From contig JAHCHY010000002.1 of the NCBI GenBank assembly GCA_026129485.1, positions 240,840 to 304,839 of the forward strand: a stretch of 64,000 bases of DNA, in the 5' to 3' direction. The position numbers were made by a program, and so were the translations under genes. This DNA comes from Cyclobacteriaceae bacterium (lineage in GTDB: Bacteria; Bacteroidota; Bacteroidia; Cytophagales; Cyclobacteriaceae). The notes under the pieces were generated by a model. That model ran no database searches, had not been told where the DNA came from, and saw only the letters and a program-made list of their open reading frames with translations. Of the stretch, positions 18,469 through 26,126 are shown piece after piece; within the stretch, counting starts at the first letter, position 1; each line of letters starts with the position of its first letter.

Positions 18469-18525
18469 GCCTGAGCTTGTCGAAGGCTATCTCCGTGCAG
18501 AAAATTGGTTTCGACAGGCTCAACC
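18469..18525. repeat. Imperfect inverted repeat of the CTTGTCGAA intergenic type
   Basis: In the 289-bp gap between pyrB and the cystathionine beta-synthase-like gene, GCCTGAGCTTGTCGAAGGC (18469-18487) is followed by TTCGACAGGCTCAACC (18509-18525), an imperfect inverse of it. This TGAGC-TGTCGAA unit resembles widely distributed intergenic palindromic repeats that I know from many bacterial genomes. Nearby, the phrase GCAGAAAAT occurs twice (18497 and 18590 areas). The function is unknown, and the arms could also pair as a weak terminator after pyrB. Nothing else is recognised in this gap except the promoter element listed separately. Confidence 0.6.
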
Positions 18526-18685
18526 TGACATCAGGTGCTGTTTACTTCAGCAATCAAGCCGGCAGACAACTTTGCAGCGTTTCCACGCAGAAAATCAGTT
18601 TCTCCTGAAATTTCGGGCGCAACCTGGCATCGGGCCATTTTTGAGATGGGCTCTAAAAGCTAACTCCTGTTAGCCCGTTAATTTG

Positions 18686-18693
18686 TACTTTTG
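18686..18693 (+). promoter_or_regulatory. Candidate -7 promoter element upstream of the cystathionine beta-synthase-like gene
   Basis: TACTTTTG matches the Bacteroidota -7 consensus TAnnTTTG and lies 22 bp before the ATG at 18716, which would give a short leader. No good TTTG is seen at the expected -33 distance, so the call rests on the -7 box only. Confidence 0.45.
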
Positions 18694-18715
18694 CAGCTCA
18701 ATCAAATTAACGCGT

Positions 18716-20086
18716 ATGATCTACAATTCAATTATTGAAACCATTGGCAATACACCAATCGTGCGCCTGAACAAGGTAACAAAAGGAATTGCCGGAACCG
18801 TATTGGCCAAAGTTGAATATTTCAATCCCGGAAACTCTACCAAAGACCGCATGGCGTTAAAGATGGTTGAAGATGCTGAAAAAGCAGGCTTGCTGAAACC
18901 GGGAGGTACCATTATTGAAGGTACCAGCGGTAACACGGGCATGGGGCTGGCGCTTGCTGCTGCGGCAAAAGGCTACAAGTGTATTTTTACAATGGCCGAT
19001 AAACAATCACAGGAGAAAATTAATATCCTGCGGGCTGTAGGTGCCGAGGTAATTGTATGCCCGACCAACGTAGAGCCTGACGATCCGCGCTCTTATTATT
19101 CTGTGGCCCGCAAGCTCAACAAAGAAATACCCAATTCCATTTACCCCAACCAGTACGATAATCCCTCCAATGCAAAAGCGCATTTTGAAACCACCGGCCC
19201 CGAAATCTGGCATCATACTGCCGGAAAGATTACCCATTACGTAGCTACTGTAGGTACGGGGGGTTCTATGTGTGGAACTGCACAATACCTGAAACAGCAA
19301 AACCCCAACCTGGTTGCAGTAGGCATTGATACGTATGGATCAGTATTCAAAAAATATAAGGAAACCGGGATCTTCGACAGAAACGAAATCTATCCTTACC
19401 TGACGGAAGGATTTGGTGAAGACATTCTTCCTAAGAATGTAGACTTCGATGTAATTGACCAGTTTATAAAAGTTACCGATAAAGACGGGGCTATCGCGGC
19501 ACGCAGGCTGGCACGCGAAGAAGGCTTGTTTGTAGGCTGGAGCAGCGGCTCTGCCTTACATGGCGCATTGGAGTATGCCAAAGACAATCTGAAAAAAGAT
19601 GATGTAATGGTCATCCTGTTGCCCGATCATGGCACCCGTTATCTCAACAAGGTTTATAACGATATCTGGATGAAAGACCACGGCTTCCTGGAAGAACGTG
19701 CTTACGGAACCGCGCGCGAAATCATTGCCCGGAGAAACGGAAAAGACGCTTTGTTAACGGTAACCAAAAAATCGAGCATAGGCGAAGCCATTCGCATTAT
19801 GAACAAGGAGGGTGTAGACCAGATGCCTGTGGTAGAAGGCGATGAGTTTGTAGGCAGTGTAACCACCGCATCGTTGATCGAAAAAATCATCCAGGATCCT
19901 ACCATTAAAGACAAGGCCGTGGGCGAGATTATGGATAAGCCCATGCAGGTTGTGGCATTGGATAGTACATTAGATGTATTGTCATCGATGCTTAATAAAA
20001 CCAACAAGGCCTTGCTGGTGCGCGATGAGCAGGAGAAAGCGCACATCATTACACAACACGATATTCTGCGGGCTATGACGATGTAA
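18716..20086 (+). CDS. Pyridoxal-phosphate cystathionine beta-synthase / cysteine synthase with C-terminal CBS domains
   Basis: This is a PLP-dependent beta-replacement enzyme joining serine or O-acetylserine with homocysteine or sulfide. Translation from ATG 18716 gives MIYNSIIETIGNTPIVRLNK. The PLP lysine is in NPGNSTKDRMALKM (about residue 42), and the phosphate-binding loop is EGTSGNTGMGLA. The enzyme core runs to about residue 330. Two CBS motifs follow (about 340-455, with VDQMPVVEGDEFVG and MDKPMQVVALDSTLDV), giving 456 residues, as in bacterial cystathionine beta-synthases. It has its own candidate promoter and ends at a strong bidirectional terminator. Substrate choice between the two reactions cannot be settled by eye. 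Confidence 0.9.
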   Translation: MIYNSIIETIGNTPIVRLNKVTKGIAGTVLAKVEYFNPGNSTKDRMALKMVEDAEKAGLLKPGGTIIEGTSGNTGMGLALAAAAKGYKCIFTMADKQSQEKINILRAVGAEVIVCPTNVEPDDPRSYYSVARKLNKEIPNSIYPNQYDNPSNAKAHFETTGPEIWHHTAGKITHYVATVGTGGSMCGTAQYLKQQNPNLVAVGIDTYGSVFKKYKETGIFDRNEIYPYLTEGFGEDILPKNVDFDVIDQFIKVTDKDGAIAARRLAREEGLFVGWSSGSALHGALEYAKDNLKKDDVMVILLPDHGTRYLNKVYNDIWMKDHGFLEERAYGTAREIIARRNGKDALLTVTKKSSIGEAIRIMNKEGVDQMPVVEGDEFVGSVTTASLIEKIIQDPTIKDKAVGEIMDKPMQVVALDSTLDVLSSMLNKTNKALLVRDEQEKAHIITQHDILRAMTM

Positions 20087-20140
20087 GCGGATGGCCTGAA
20101 GTTTTCGTACAAGCGGATATCAGGTAACCGCAACCACTCA

Positions 20141-20182
20141 AAAGCCAGAACGCCCCGACATTTATCGGGGCGTTCTGGCTTT
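20141..20182. terminator. Strong bidirectional rho-independent terminator
   Basis: An 18-bp perfect stem (AAAGCCAGAACGCCCCGA with its inverse) around a 6-nt loop, with an A-rich 5' side and a T-rich 3' side, lies between the convergent cystathionine beta-synthase-like gene and an OmpA-family gene. It can terminate transcription from both sides. Confidence 0.9.
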
Positions 20183-20197
20183 GATTTCAGCAGCTGA

Positions 20198-21379
20198 TCA
20201 TCTGCGTGTAATTTCTATCTCAACGCGGTCGTTGTATTGTCCCAATGTTCCGCCTGAAGGGTACAAAGGAATTTTTCCGCCTTCACCCTTAATATCAATA
20301 CGATTGGCCTCTATACCCTGGCTAACCAGGTAAGCTTTAACCGTGGCGGCACGCTCGGTAGTAAGTTCTTTGGCAGAAAACCGGCCAATCTTATTTTTAC
20401 CCGGATCAAGCGCAAAAAAGTTGGTGCTGGAACCCAGTATGGATCCTTCCTTATCCTGCGTACCATTGCAATGGCCATGTACCCGGATCTTATAACCGGG
20501 TGATTCTTTCATCAGGTCAACCAGCCCGTCCAGTTCGTTTCGGGCAGCCGGCTCAAGAATAGAGGAGTTGCGGAAGAAACGCACATTGGTGAAGTCAATG
20601 TAATCGCCACGCTTAACCTTGCTCATTTCAATAGGAATGATAACCTCACCTTCAGCACCGGTTTCCGGGCTGGGCTCCTGATAGCTTAAGATCAGGCTTA
20701 CCGGTTGATAGCCGGGCGCCTGCGTAACCACTACATAATTGCCGCGGGCGTTCTTCGGGGCTTCTAAGTAAATGATCTCATTTGCATTAAAGGCCTGGTA
20801 ACGGGTGGCATTCGTAGATTCCTGAATATGGACTTCACCTGTAACCGCTTCGCCACCGGCTGTCTGGAATTTGAATAAGAAAGGCTTGCCTGCCGGTTTC
20901 TTAACTTCTGGTTCTACCGGTTTCTCTTCTACGGGCTTTTGCTCTACCGAATCGGGCTTAACCGGAACTTCCTCTGGTTTTTCTTCCACTACGGGCTTTT
21001 CCTCCACTATGGGTTTTTCCTCTATCACAGGCTTTTCTTCAGTTACAACGGGTTGCCCTTCTCCCACGCGACCGTGATAAACCCAGGCTTGCTTATGCTC
21101 CGATTCGGCACGCAACCGGATTACGAATGCGTACGCTTTCCGCTTATCCGTTGACTGAAATACAGATACATAATACCAGTTCGGTTTCTTAGGATTGATT
21201 ATGGCATACTGCGCATTAAACCCATGTTGATTAGCCCTGTCTGTAAAGCGTAGGGCGTAATCCTGCTTCGCAAATACCCCGATAACTACATAATAATTTG
21301 GTTCGCTTTGAGCTTTTGCTAATTGGCCGCTGCCCGCCACCAGGAGCAAGATTAAAAGCGCGCGTATAGATTTTTGCAT
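20198..21379 (-). CDS. SPOR-like / OmpA-C-terminal envelope protein, paralogue A
   Basis: The start was set at ATG 21379 (MQKSIRALLILLLVAGSGQL), giving a signal peptide. The first domain (about residues 28-110) has the SPOR-like rhythm YYVVIGVFAKQDYALRF and YYVSVFQSTDKRKAYAF. It is followed by a linker of repeated EEKPVVEEKP units (about 115-170). A carboxypeptidase-regulatory-like beta domain comes next. The C-terminus is an OmpA peptidoglycan-binding domain (YKIRVHGHCNGTQ, FSAKELTTERAATVKAYLVSQGIEANRIDIKGEG). This layout indicates a periplasmic or outer-membrane protein tethered to the cell wall. A paralogue of the same order lies 102 bp upstream, and together with pbpC they form a cell-wall neighbourhood. 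Confidence 0.85.
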   Translation of the reverse strand: MQKSIRALLILLLVAGSGQLAKAQSEPNYYVVIGVFAKQDYALRFTDRANQHGFNAQYAIINPKKPNWYYVSVFQSTDKRKAYAFVIRLRAESEHKQAWVYHGRVGEGQPVVTEEKPVIEEKPIVEEKPVVEEKPEEVPVKPDSVEQKPVEEKPVEPEVKKPAGKPFLFKFQTAGGEAVTGEVHIQESTNATRYQAFNANEIIYLEAPKNARGNYVVVTQAPGYQPVSLILSYQEPSPETGAEGEVIIPIEMSKVKRGDYIDFTNVRFFRNSSILEPAARNELDGLVDLMKESPGYKIRVHGHCNGTQDKEGSILGSSTNFFALDPGKNKIGRFSAKELTTERAATVKAYLVSQGIEANRIDIKGEGGKIPLYPSGGTLGQYNDRVEIEITRR

Positions 21380-21481
21380 ATCACCTGAAAATTGGAATAG
21401 CCTCCAAGTTAATAATTTATACAGGTAAACCACAAATTTTGAGGAGTCATCTGCCCGGTACCCGGTAAGCAATATGGGCTG

Positions 21482-22681
21482 TTAATCTTCCAGAATTTCG
21501 ATTTCCACGCGCACATTGGCATGTGCCGAGGCATGGTCCACATCATAAACAGGCTGGTTTCCACCCCAGGCCTTTACCAGGATACGATTGGCATTTACAC
21601 CGTTTTCAACCAGGAATTGCTTCAGGAGCAGAGCCCTTTCCTCTGATAATTTTTTGGCTGATCCGCGACCTTCCTTATTATCAGCATTAAGCTGAAAAAA
21701 GTTTTTACTGGTTCCCCTGGAAATAATCTTCCCGGCAGCATTCCCATTGGTATGGCCGTGAATCATGATTTTATATTTCAGGTTCTCATTCATCATCTCC
21801 AGCAAGCTATTCACCTCGTACCGGGATTCCGGGCGCATAATGGCTGCATCCTTATAAAAATACACATTGAACATGATAGCCTTATCACCTTTCTGTAAAC
21901 GCACCAGCTCGAACGGAACGGTTACTACATCATTCACTATGGTAACGCCATCGGTACTCTCCGGGCTATTGAAATTAACGGGTAATTGCAGCTTGCGATA
22001 ACCAAAAATTTCGCATTCCAGCATCATGTTACCGGTTTTGTTGATGGCTTTAACCGTAACCGCATCATTTCCCCGATAGGTAGCGGCCTTTCGCTTTTTG
22101 TTAGCGGCATCAGCATCGTACACATCTACATCTCCCGCAAGGGTATCTTTATCAACCAGTGCCGTAATCCTGAACAGGAAAGTACGGGCATCCAATGCTG
22201 CAACCTTTGTTTCCGTCTTCGTTTCAGGCTTGGGTTCTGTTATGGCTATGGCAGCAGCCTGCTTTACTGTGTCCGGTTGAGGTTGCGCGGTAGCCTCGCT
22301 TTCCTGCGCCAGTGTTTGGGCTATCGCCTTTTGTTCGGCTTCGCTGATTTTAACTACCTGCGGGTTTTCACCTAAAAGTCCTTTATATACCCAAGTATCC
22401 GGGTAAGGCGATTGCTTTTGAAGCTTGATCGCTTCGGTAATGGCCGACCTGTGATCTTCCGTATGCAATACATATACATAGAAAAGCTTCCGTTTTGCAT
22501 TAAGCTCAAATTGCGCTGCATACCCTTGCTTTTGGGCGTTCGCAGTAAACTCAATGGCATTTTTGGGTATTCCGAAAGCCCCGATTACGACATAAAGCGA
22601 TTGATCGGTATGGGGTTTCTGCTGGGCTACTGCCTTACCGGTGCAGCAAAAAAATAATACCAGGTAAAAAAATGGGCGCAT
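21482..22681 (-). CDS. SPOR-like / OmpA-C-terminal envelope protein, paralogue B
   Basis: A 399-residue paralogue of the neighbouring gene. It has a signal peptide MRPFFYLVLFFCCTGKAVAQ and an N-terminal SPOR-like part (LYVVIGAFGIPKNAIEFTANAQKQGYA, FYVYVLHTEDHRSAI). A Gln/Ala/Pro/Lys-rich linker follows, then a middle beta domain. The OmpA C-terminus carries YKIMIHGHTNGNAAG and LSEERALLLKQFLVENGVNANRILVKAWGG. The linker here is Ala/Gln/Thr-rich rather than the EEKP repeats of its partner, so that region has diverged fastest. It probably anchors outer-membrane material to peptidoglycan. The ligand is unknown. Confidence 0.85.
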   Translation of the reverse strand: MRPFFYLVLFFCCTGKAVAQQKPHTDQSLYVVIGAFGIPKNAIEFTANAQKQGYAAQFELNAKRKLFYVYVLHTEDHRSAITEAIKLQKQSPYPDTWVYKGLLGENPQVVKISEAEQKAIAQTLAQESEATAQPQPDTVKQAAAIAITEPKPETKTETKVAALDARTFLFRITALVDKDTLAGDVDVYDADAANKKRKAATYRGNDAVTVKAINKTGNMMLECEIFGYRKLQLPVNFNSPESTDGVTIVNDVVTVPFELVRLQKGDKAIMFNVYFYKDAAIMRPESRYEVNSLLEMMNENLKYKIMIHGHTNGNAAGKIISRGTSKNFFQLNADNKEGRGSAKKLSEERALLLKQFLVENGVNANRILVKAWGGNQPVYDVDHASAHANVRVEIEILED

Positions 22682-22770
22682 ATCACTTTGGTTAGATGTA
22701 CAAGCTTAAAAAATAGGTAACTATACCCCCGGTGCAATGCAATCAACAAAAATTACCAAGCCAAAGATAC

Positions 22771-25125
22771 TTAGTTCTCTGAAACAACACTAAACGTTAA
22801 GGCTACAATATTGCCGTCATCATCAATTAACGTGAGCTTATGCGTACCGGCCGTTGGCGCCACCGGTATACGATGCGTGCCCCGCGTAGCAGCTATGTAA
22901 TGATCATCAAGATGCCAGTAAATTACGGTACCCGGTTGCCGGTGCACCACCTCAAACAAGGCGCTCCCCTGCTCACCATTCAATTGACGGGGAATAAAAA
23001 TCCGTGCATTCGGCCGGGGGTAAATTACATCCATCGAGGCAACTGATGCCGGGTTGACACAATCCGCACGAAGGGGCGGCAAAGACCGGTAGCTGAGATT
23101 TTTTGATTTATAATAATACTCCTGAACAGGCGGCAGCACAAACCACGATTCGGTTTTAATGTTGCTTAACGATTCACACGCGCTATGCACACGATGCTTT
23201 CCATCGTGCGACAAATGCACCGGCTTATGATACCTGCACGCCCCGCTTTGCAAGCCGGCACGGGTTACCCATTGCTTTTCGCGAGGCTCACATAATTCAG
23301 TAGCACGCATACCACTTTTGGTACATACCTCTACTTCGTGCAATTCGTTCTGCGGTTTTAAAAACCATTCGTTACCGGGCAGCTGGTTAAAAATGTCAAA
23401 CAACAAAGGCGCAGCTGATTCAGTGCCGGTCAGCCCGGACCGGCCTTCGCCATCGGCATTGCCGGCCCAAACCCCCACCGCGTACTCACCGTTTACACCC
23501 ACAGCCCACGCATCGCGCAAGCCATGACTGGTTCCCGTCTTCCACGCTACACGTTTTGAGCTATGGAACATACGCCAGCCGGTTTCTTCACCGGGCCGAT
23601 ATACTTCCTGCAAGGCATCGAACGTAAGGTAAACGGCTGCTGCCGACAGCCATGATGCAGCTTCATTATTCTTGTTCACGATCGAATCGCGAAGCTGGTA
23701 AGCCGGTGCGTGAAAGTCTTGCTTATTGTAACGGTTTGAGCCCGGTGATTCAAAAAAATTATTTAATGTGCGCGCCATAGAAGCATACAAGCCGGTTATT
23801 TCCCAAAGTGTTCCTTCCGCGCCACCCAGAATGAGCGATAACCCGTAATGATCAGCCGGTTGATTTAATGTAGTTAGTCCTGCGTGCTGCAAAAGGTTAT
23901 AAAATTTTTCGTACCGGAATTCTCTTAGCTGATGCACAGCCGGAATGTTAAGCGAACGGATCAATGCCTGATTGGCAGCCACTGCCCCATCATATTGTTT
24001 ACTGAAGTTACGCGGTGCAAAACCGTTTATGAGTGTAGGCACATCTGGCTGAAGGGTGGACTGTAACATCTTTCCCTCGTCCAGCATGGCCGCGAAAAGG
24101 ATTGGCTTCAAAATACTTCCGGTGCTTCTTCGGGCCGTTATAATATCCACCGCTTCGCCATGCGCCACACCGGCATTTGTATTACCCACATACGCCAACG
24201 TTCTCCCGGTCTTAACCTCCACCACCAACGCAGCAGCATTGAATACGCGATTGCCTTTTAGCCTTTCGTGGTGATAATTGACTAATTGTGTTATGCGCTC
24301 CTGCATGGCCCTGTCTATCGAAGATACCACACGCCTGCCACCATATCCGTCTTTTATCAGCCTGCTTAGTAAATGCGGGGCCAATCGCGGAAGCGCCACC
24401 GGATGCTCCGGTATGGGTTCTGTTAAAGCAAGCTCGTACGTGAGCGAATCCATTTCACCAACCTGCATGAGTCGCTTAAGCAGGCGATCGCGTTTGGCTT
24501 TTAATACGCTCCTGTTTTTACCGGGATGGATTAACGATGGATTGTTGGGCAGCACGGCTAACAAAGCTGCTTCCGACCAGCTAAGCTCGGCTGCATCTCT
24601 GCCAAAGTATCGCCAGCAGGCAGCTTCAATGCCTACTACGTTACCCCCAAAAGGAGCATGTGCCGCATAGAGCGCCAGGATTTCTTCCTTGGAGTAACGC
24701 CATTCGAGCCGCGTGGCTAAAATCATTTCTACCAGCTTCTCAAATAATGTACGGCTGTTGTTCCGCGACAAGCGGATCACCTGCATGGAGAGTGTGCTGC
24801 CGCCACTTACAATTTTTCCTGCGGCCAAATTCTGCCGGGTAGCACGACCTAATGAAAATACATCCACACCCGGATGCGAATAGAAACGCTTGTCTTCAAA
24901 CAGCACCAGCGCTGCTTTGAATTTGCCCGGTATCGTATCGCCTTCCGGGAAACGCCATTGACCATCTGCTGCGATGGTAGCGCCCAGTAATTTACCTGTA
25001 CGATCTTCCAGCACGGTAGAATACGATTCGCGGAATATGGTTCGGGGTAACGAGAAGTAGTAAATAACGAGCAACAAAAAGAACGCACTTAGGTAATATC
25101 GGTTCCTTTTCAGAAAGGCGCGCAT
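22771..25125 (-). CDS. pbpC: Penicillin-binding protein 1C (bifunctional transglycosylase/transpeptidase)
   Basis: PbpC polymerises and cross-links peptidoglycan at the outer face of the cytoplasmic membrane. The 784-residue protein has an N-terminal transmembrane anchor (YYLSAFFLLLVIYYFSL). A GT51 glycosyltransferase domain follows, with LVLFEDKRFYSHPGVD (catalytic Glu), GGSTLSMQVIRL and KEEILALYAAHAPFGG. The transpeptidase domain has Ser334 in RRSTGSILKP and the KTG box WKTGTSHGLRDAW. A C-terminal beta domain typical of PBP1C ends the protein. In many bacteria pbpC adjoins an alpha-2-macroglobulin gene. Here that gene is about 13 kb away on the same strand. The downstream partners on this strand are the OmpA-like genes. 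Confidence 0.93.
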   Translation of the reverse strand: MRAFLKRNRYYLSAFFLLLVIYYFSLPRTIFRESYSTVLEDRTGKLLGATIAADGQWRFPEGDTIPGKFKAALVLFEDKRFYSHPGVDVFSLGRATRQNLAAGKIVSGGSTLSMQVIRLSRNNSRTLFEKLVEMILATRLEWRYSKEEILALYAAHAPFGGNVVGIEAACWRYFGRDAAELSWSEAALLAVLPNNPSLIHPGKNRSVLKAKRDRLLKRLMQVGEMDSLTYELALTEPIPEHPVALPRLAPHLLSRLIKDGYGGRRVVSSIDRAMQERITQLVNYHHERLKGNRVFNAAALVVEVKTGRTLAYVGNTNAGVAHGEAVDIITARRSTGSILKPILFAAMLDEGKMLQSTLQPDVPTLINGFAPRNFSKQYDGAVAANQALIRSLNIPAVHQLREFRYEKFYNLLQHAGLTTLNQPADHYGLSLILGGAEGTLWEITGLYASMARTLNNFFESPGSNRYNKQDFHAPAYQLRDSIVNKNNEAASWLSAAAVYLTFDALQEVYRPGEETGWRMFHSSKRVAWKTGTSHGLRDAWAVGVNGEYAVGVWAGNADGEGRSGLTGTESAAPLLFDIFNQLPGNEWFLKPQNELHEVEVCTKSGMRATELCEPREKQWVTRAGLQSGACRYHKPVHLSHDGKHRVHSACESLSNIKTESWFVLPPVQEYYYKSKNLSYRSLPPLRADCVNPASVASMDVIYPRPNARIFIPRQLNGEQGSALFEVVHRQPGTVIYWHLDDHYIAATRGTHRIPVAPTAGTHKLTLIDDDGNIVALTFSVVSEN

Positions 25126-25132
25126 AAAGAAG

Positions 25133-25753
25133 CTAAACCGGCTTTACATTTTTGGAAAACCATTCAGCCCCGGAAGCAGCAGGCAACTCGTTCCGTACCA
25201 TGCTTTCCACTTTTTCGCGCGCACGTTTCATGGAAGCGGTTACCATACGATGCTCAATGGCTTCATCTTCTTTCATACCCATGTTGTTCATCATGTTTGT
25301 TAATCGTTCCCCGCCAAACATTTTGAACGATGGCTCATCCAACGATGAATAAAATACAATAGAAGCTGTTGGAATGCCTGCACGGATTTTTTCAAGCAGC
25401 GTATTTTCTTTTGAGGGTAAGGGATAATGTCCAAAGAAAAGAAGTGTAACCGGTTCATTTTTTAATGCGGGTAAAAAATCGGGAGCCGACCACGAAGTAG
25501 CAAACCAAACCACGCCATCTTGTTTTGCTGCCTTATAATCCTGTAAAGGAACTGCCGGTACGCCCTTCTCTGCCAAAAACTGTGTGATCCGCACAAACTC
25601 ATCCTCAAAATAGCAAAGCACAACAGGCGCTTGCTTTTGCCTGATAGCCAGCATGGCATCGGTAATCATACCGCGCAACGCCATGCCTGTTGTTTTCCAT
25701 ACCCGATCGGTGTAGGCGGGCCCGGCTGATTTGAAGAAGGAAAATAAGCCCAT
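25133..25753 (-). CDS. Conserved-looking cytoplasmic protein of unknown function
   Basis: Not recognised. The 206 residues begin MGLFSFFKSAGPAYTDRVWK, with no signal peptide or membrane segment. The middle has alternating hydrophobic strands and short helices (APVVLCYFEDEFVRITQFL, DGVVWFATSWSAPDFLPAL, PVTLLFFGHYPLPSKE, ASIVFYSSLDEPSFKMFGG). This gives a Rossmann-like alpha/beta pattern reminiscent of the C-terminal RecA-like lobe of SecA or helicases, though no ATP-binding motif is present. It lies 7 bp upstream of pbpC and 1 bp downstream of the ArsC-like gene on the same strand, so the three are probably one transcript. Confidence 0.6.
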   Translation of the reverse strand: MGLFSFFKSAGPAYTDRVWKTTGMALRGMITDAMLAIRQKQAPVVLCYFEDEFVRITQFLAEKGVPAVPLQDYKAAKQDGVVWFATSWSAPDFLPALKNEPVTLLFFGHYPLPSKENTLLEKIRAGIPTASIVFYSSLDEPSFKMFGGERLTNMMNNMGMKEDEAIEHRMVTASMKRAREKVESMVRNELPAASGAEWFSKNVKPV

Positions 25754-25754
25754 A

Positions 25755-26102
25755 CTATTTCAGTTTCCTTGCGTACTCCGTTTCATCAAATCCCAGCAAC
25801 AGCACCTTGCCCCTGTCTTCAATAAGCGGGCGCTTGATCACGCTGGTTTTCTCTGTCATCAAAGCAATAGCTGCTTTCTCGCTGGTGATCTTCTTTTGCA
25901 CTGCTTCATCCAACTGGCGCCAGGTGGTGCCGCGCTTATTTACAAGGCTTTCCCACCCCACCTGCCTGCTCCAGCCGGTTAGCTTGCCTGCCGTGATACC
26001 TGATTTTTTATAATCGTGAAATTCAAACTCCACCTTATTCTTCTTCAGCCAGTCTAATGCCGATTTTACCGTATTGCAATTTTTGATTCCGTAAACGATC
26101 AT
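25755..26102 (-). CDS. ArsC/Spx-family thioredoxin-fold protein (YffB-like)
   Basis: This is a 115-residue thioredoxin-fold protein. It begins MIVYGIKNCNTVKSALDWLKKN, with a single cysteine in N-C-N-T-V-K, then VEFEFHDYKKSGI and GTTWRQLDE. Its C-terminal part (MTEKTSVIKRPLIEDRGKVLLLGFDETEYA) has the RPLI motif of the arsenate reductase/Spx superfamily. The CNT pattern fits the YffB-like subgroup rather than a true arsenate reductase, and no arsR or arsB is nearby. The role is probably thiol or glutathione-linked reduction, not proven. Confidence 0.85.
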   Translation of the reverse strand: MIVYGIKNCNTVKSALDWLKKNKVEFEFHDYKKSGITAGKLTGWSRQVGWESLVNKRGTTWRQLDEAVQKKITSEKAAIALMTEKTSVIKRPLIEDRGKVLLLGFDETEYARKLK

Positions 26103-26126
26103 GCGCTTTTGGTTTTGATCCGAAAA

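Noticed and set aside
20871-21077. Nucleotide tandem repeats as a possible minisatellite or CRISPR
   Set aside because: They encode the EEKP-type protein linker in frame, are degenerate, and have no spacers.
25755-26102. Arsenate resistance gene
   Set aside because: The CNT motif and lack of arsR/arsB point to the YffB-like subgroup, not a dedicated arsenate reductase.
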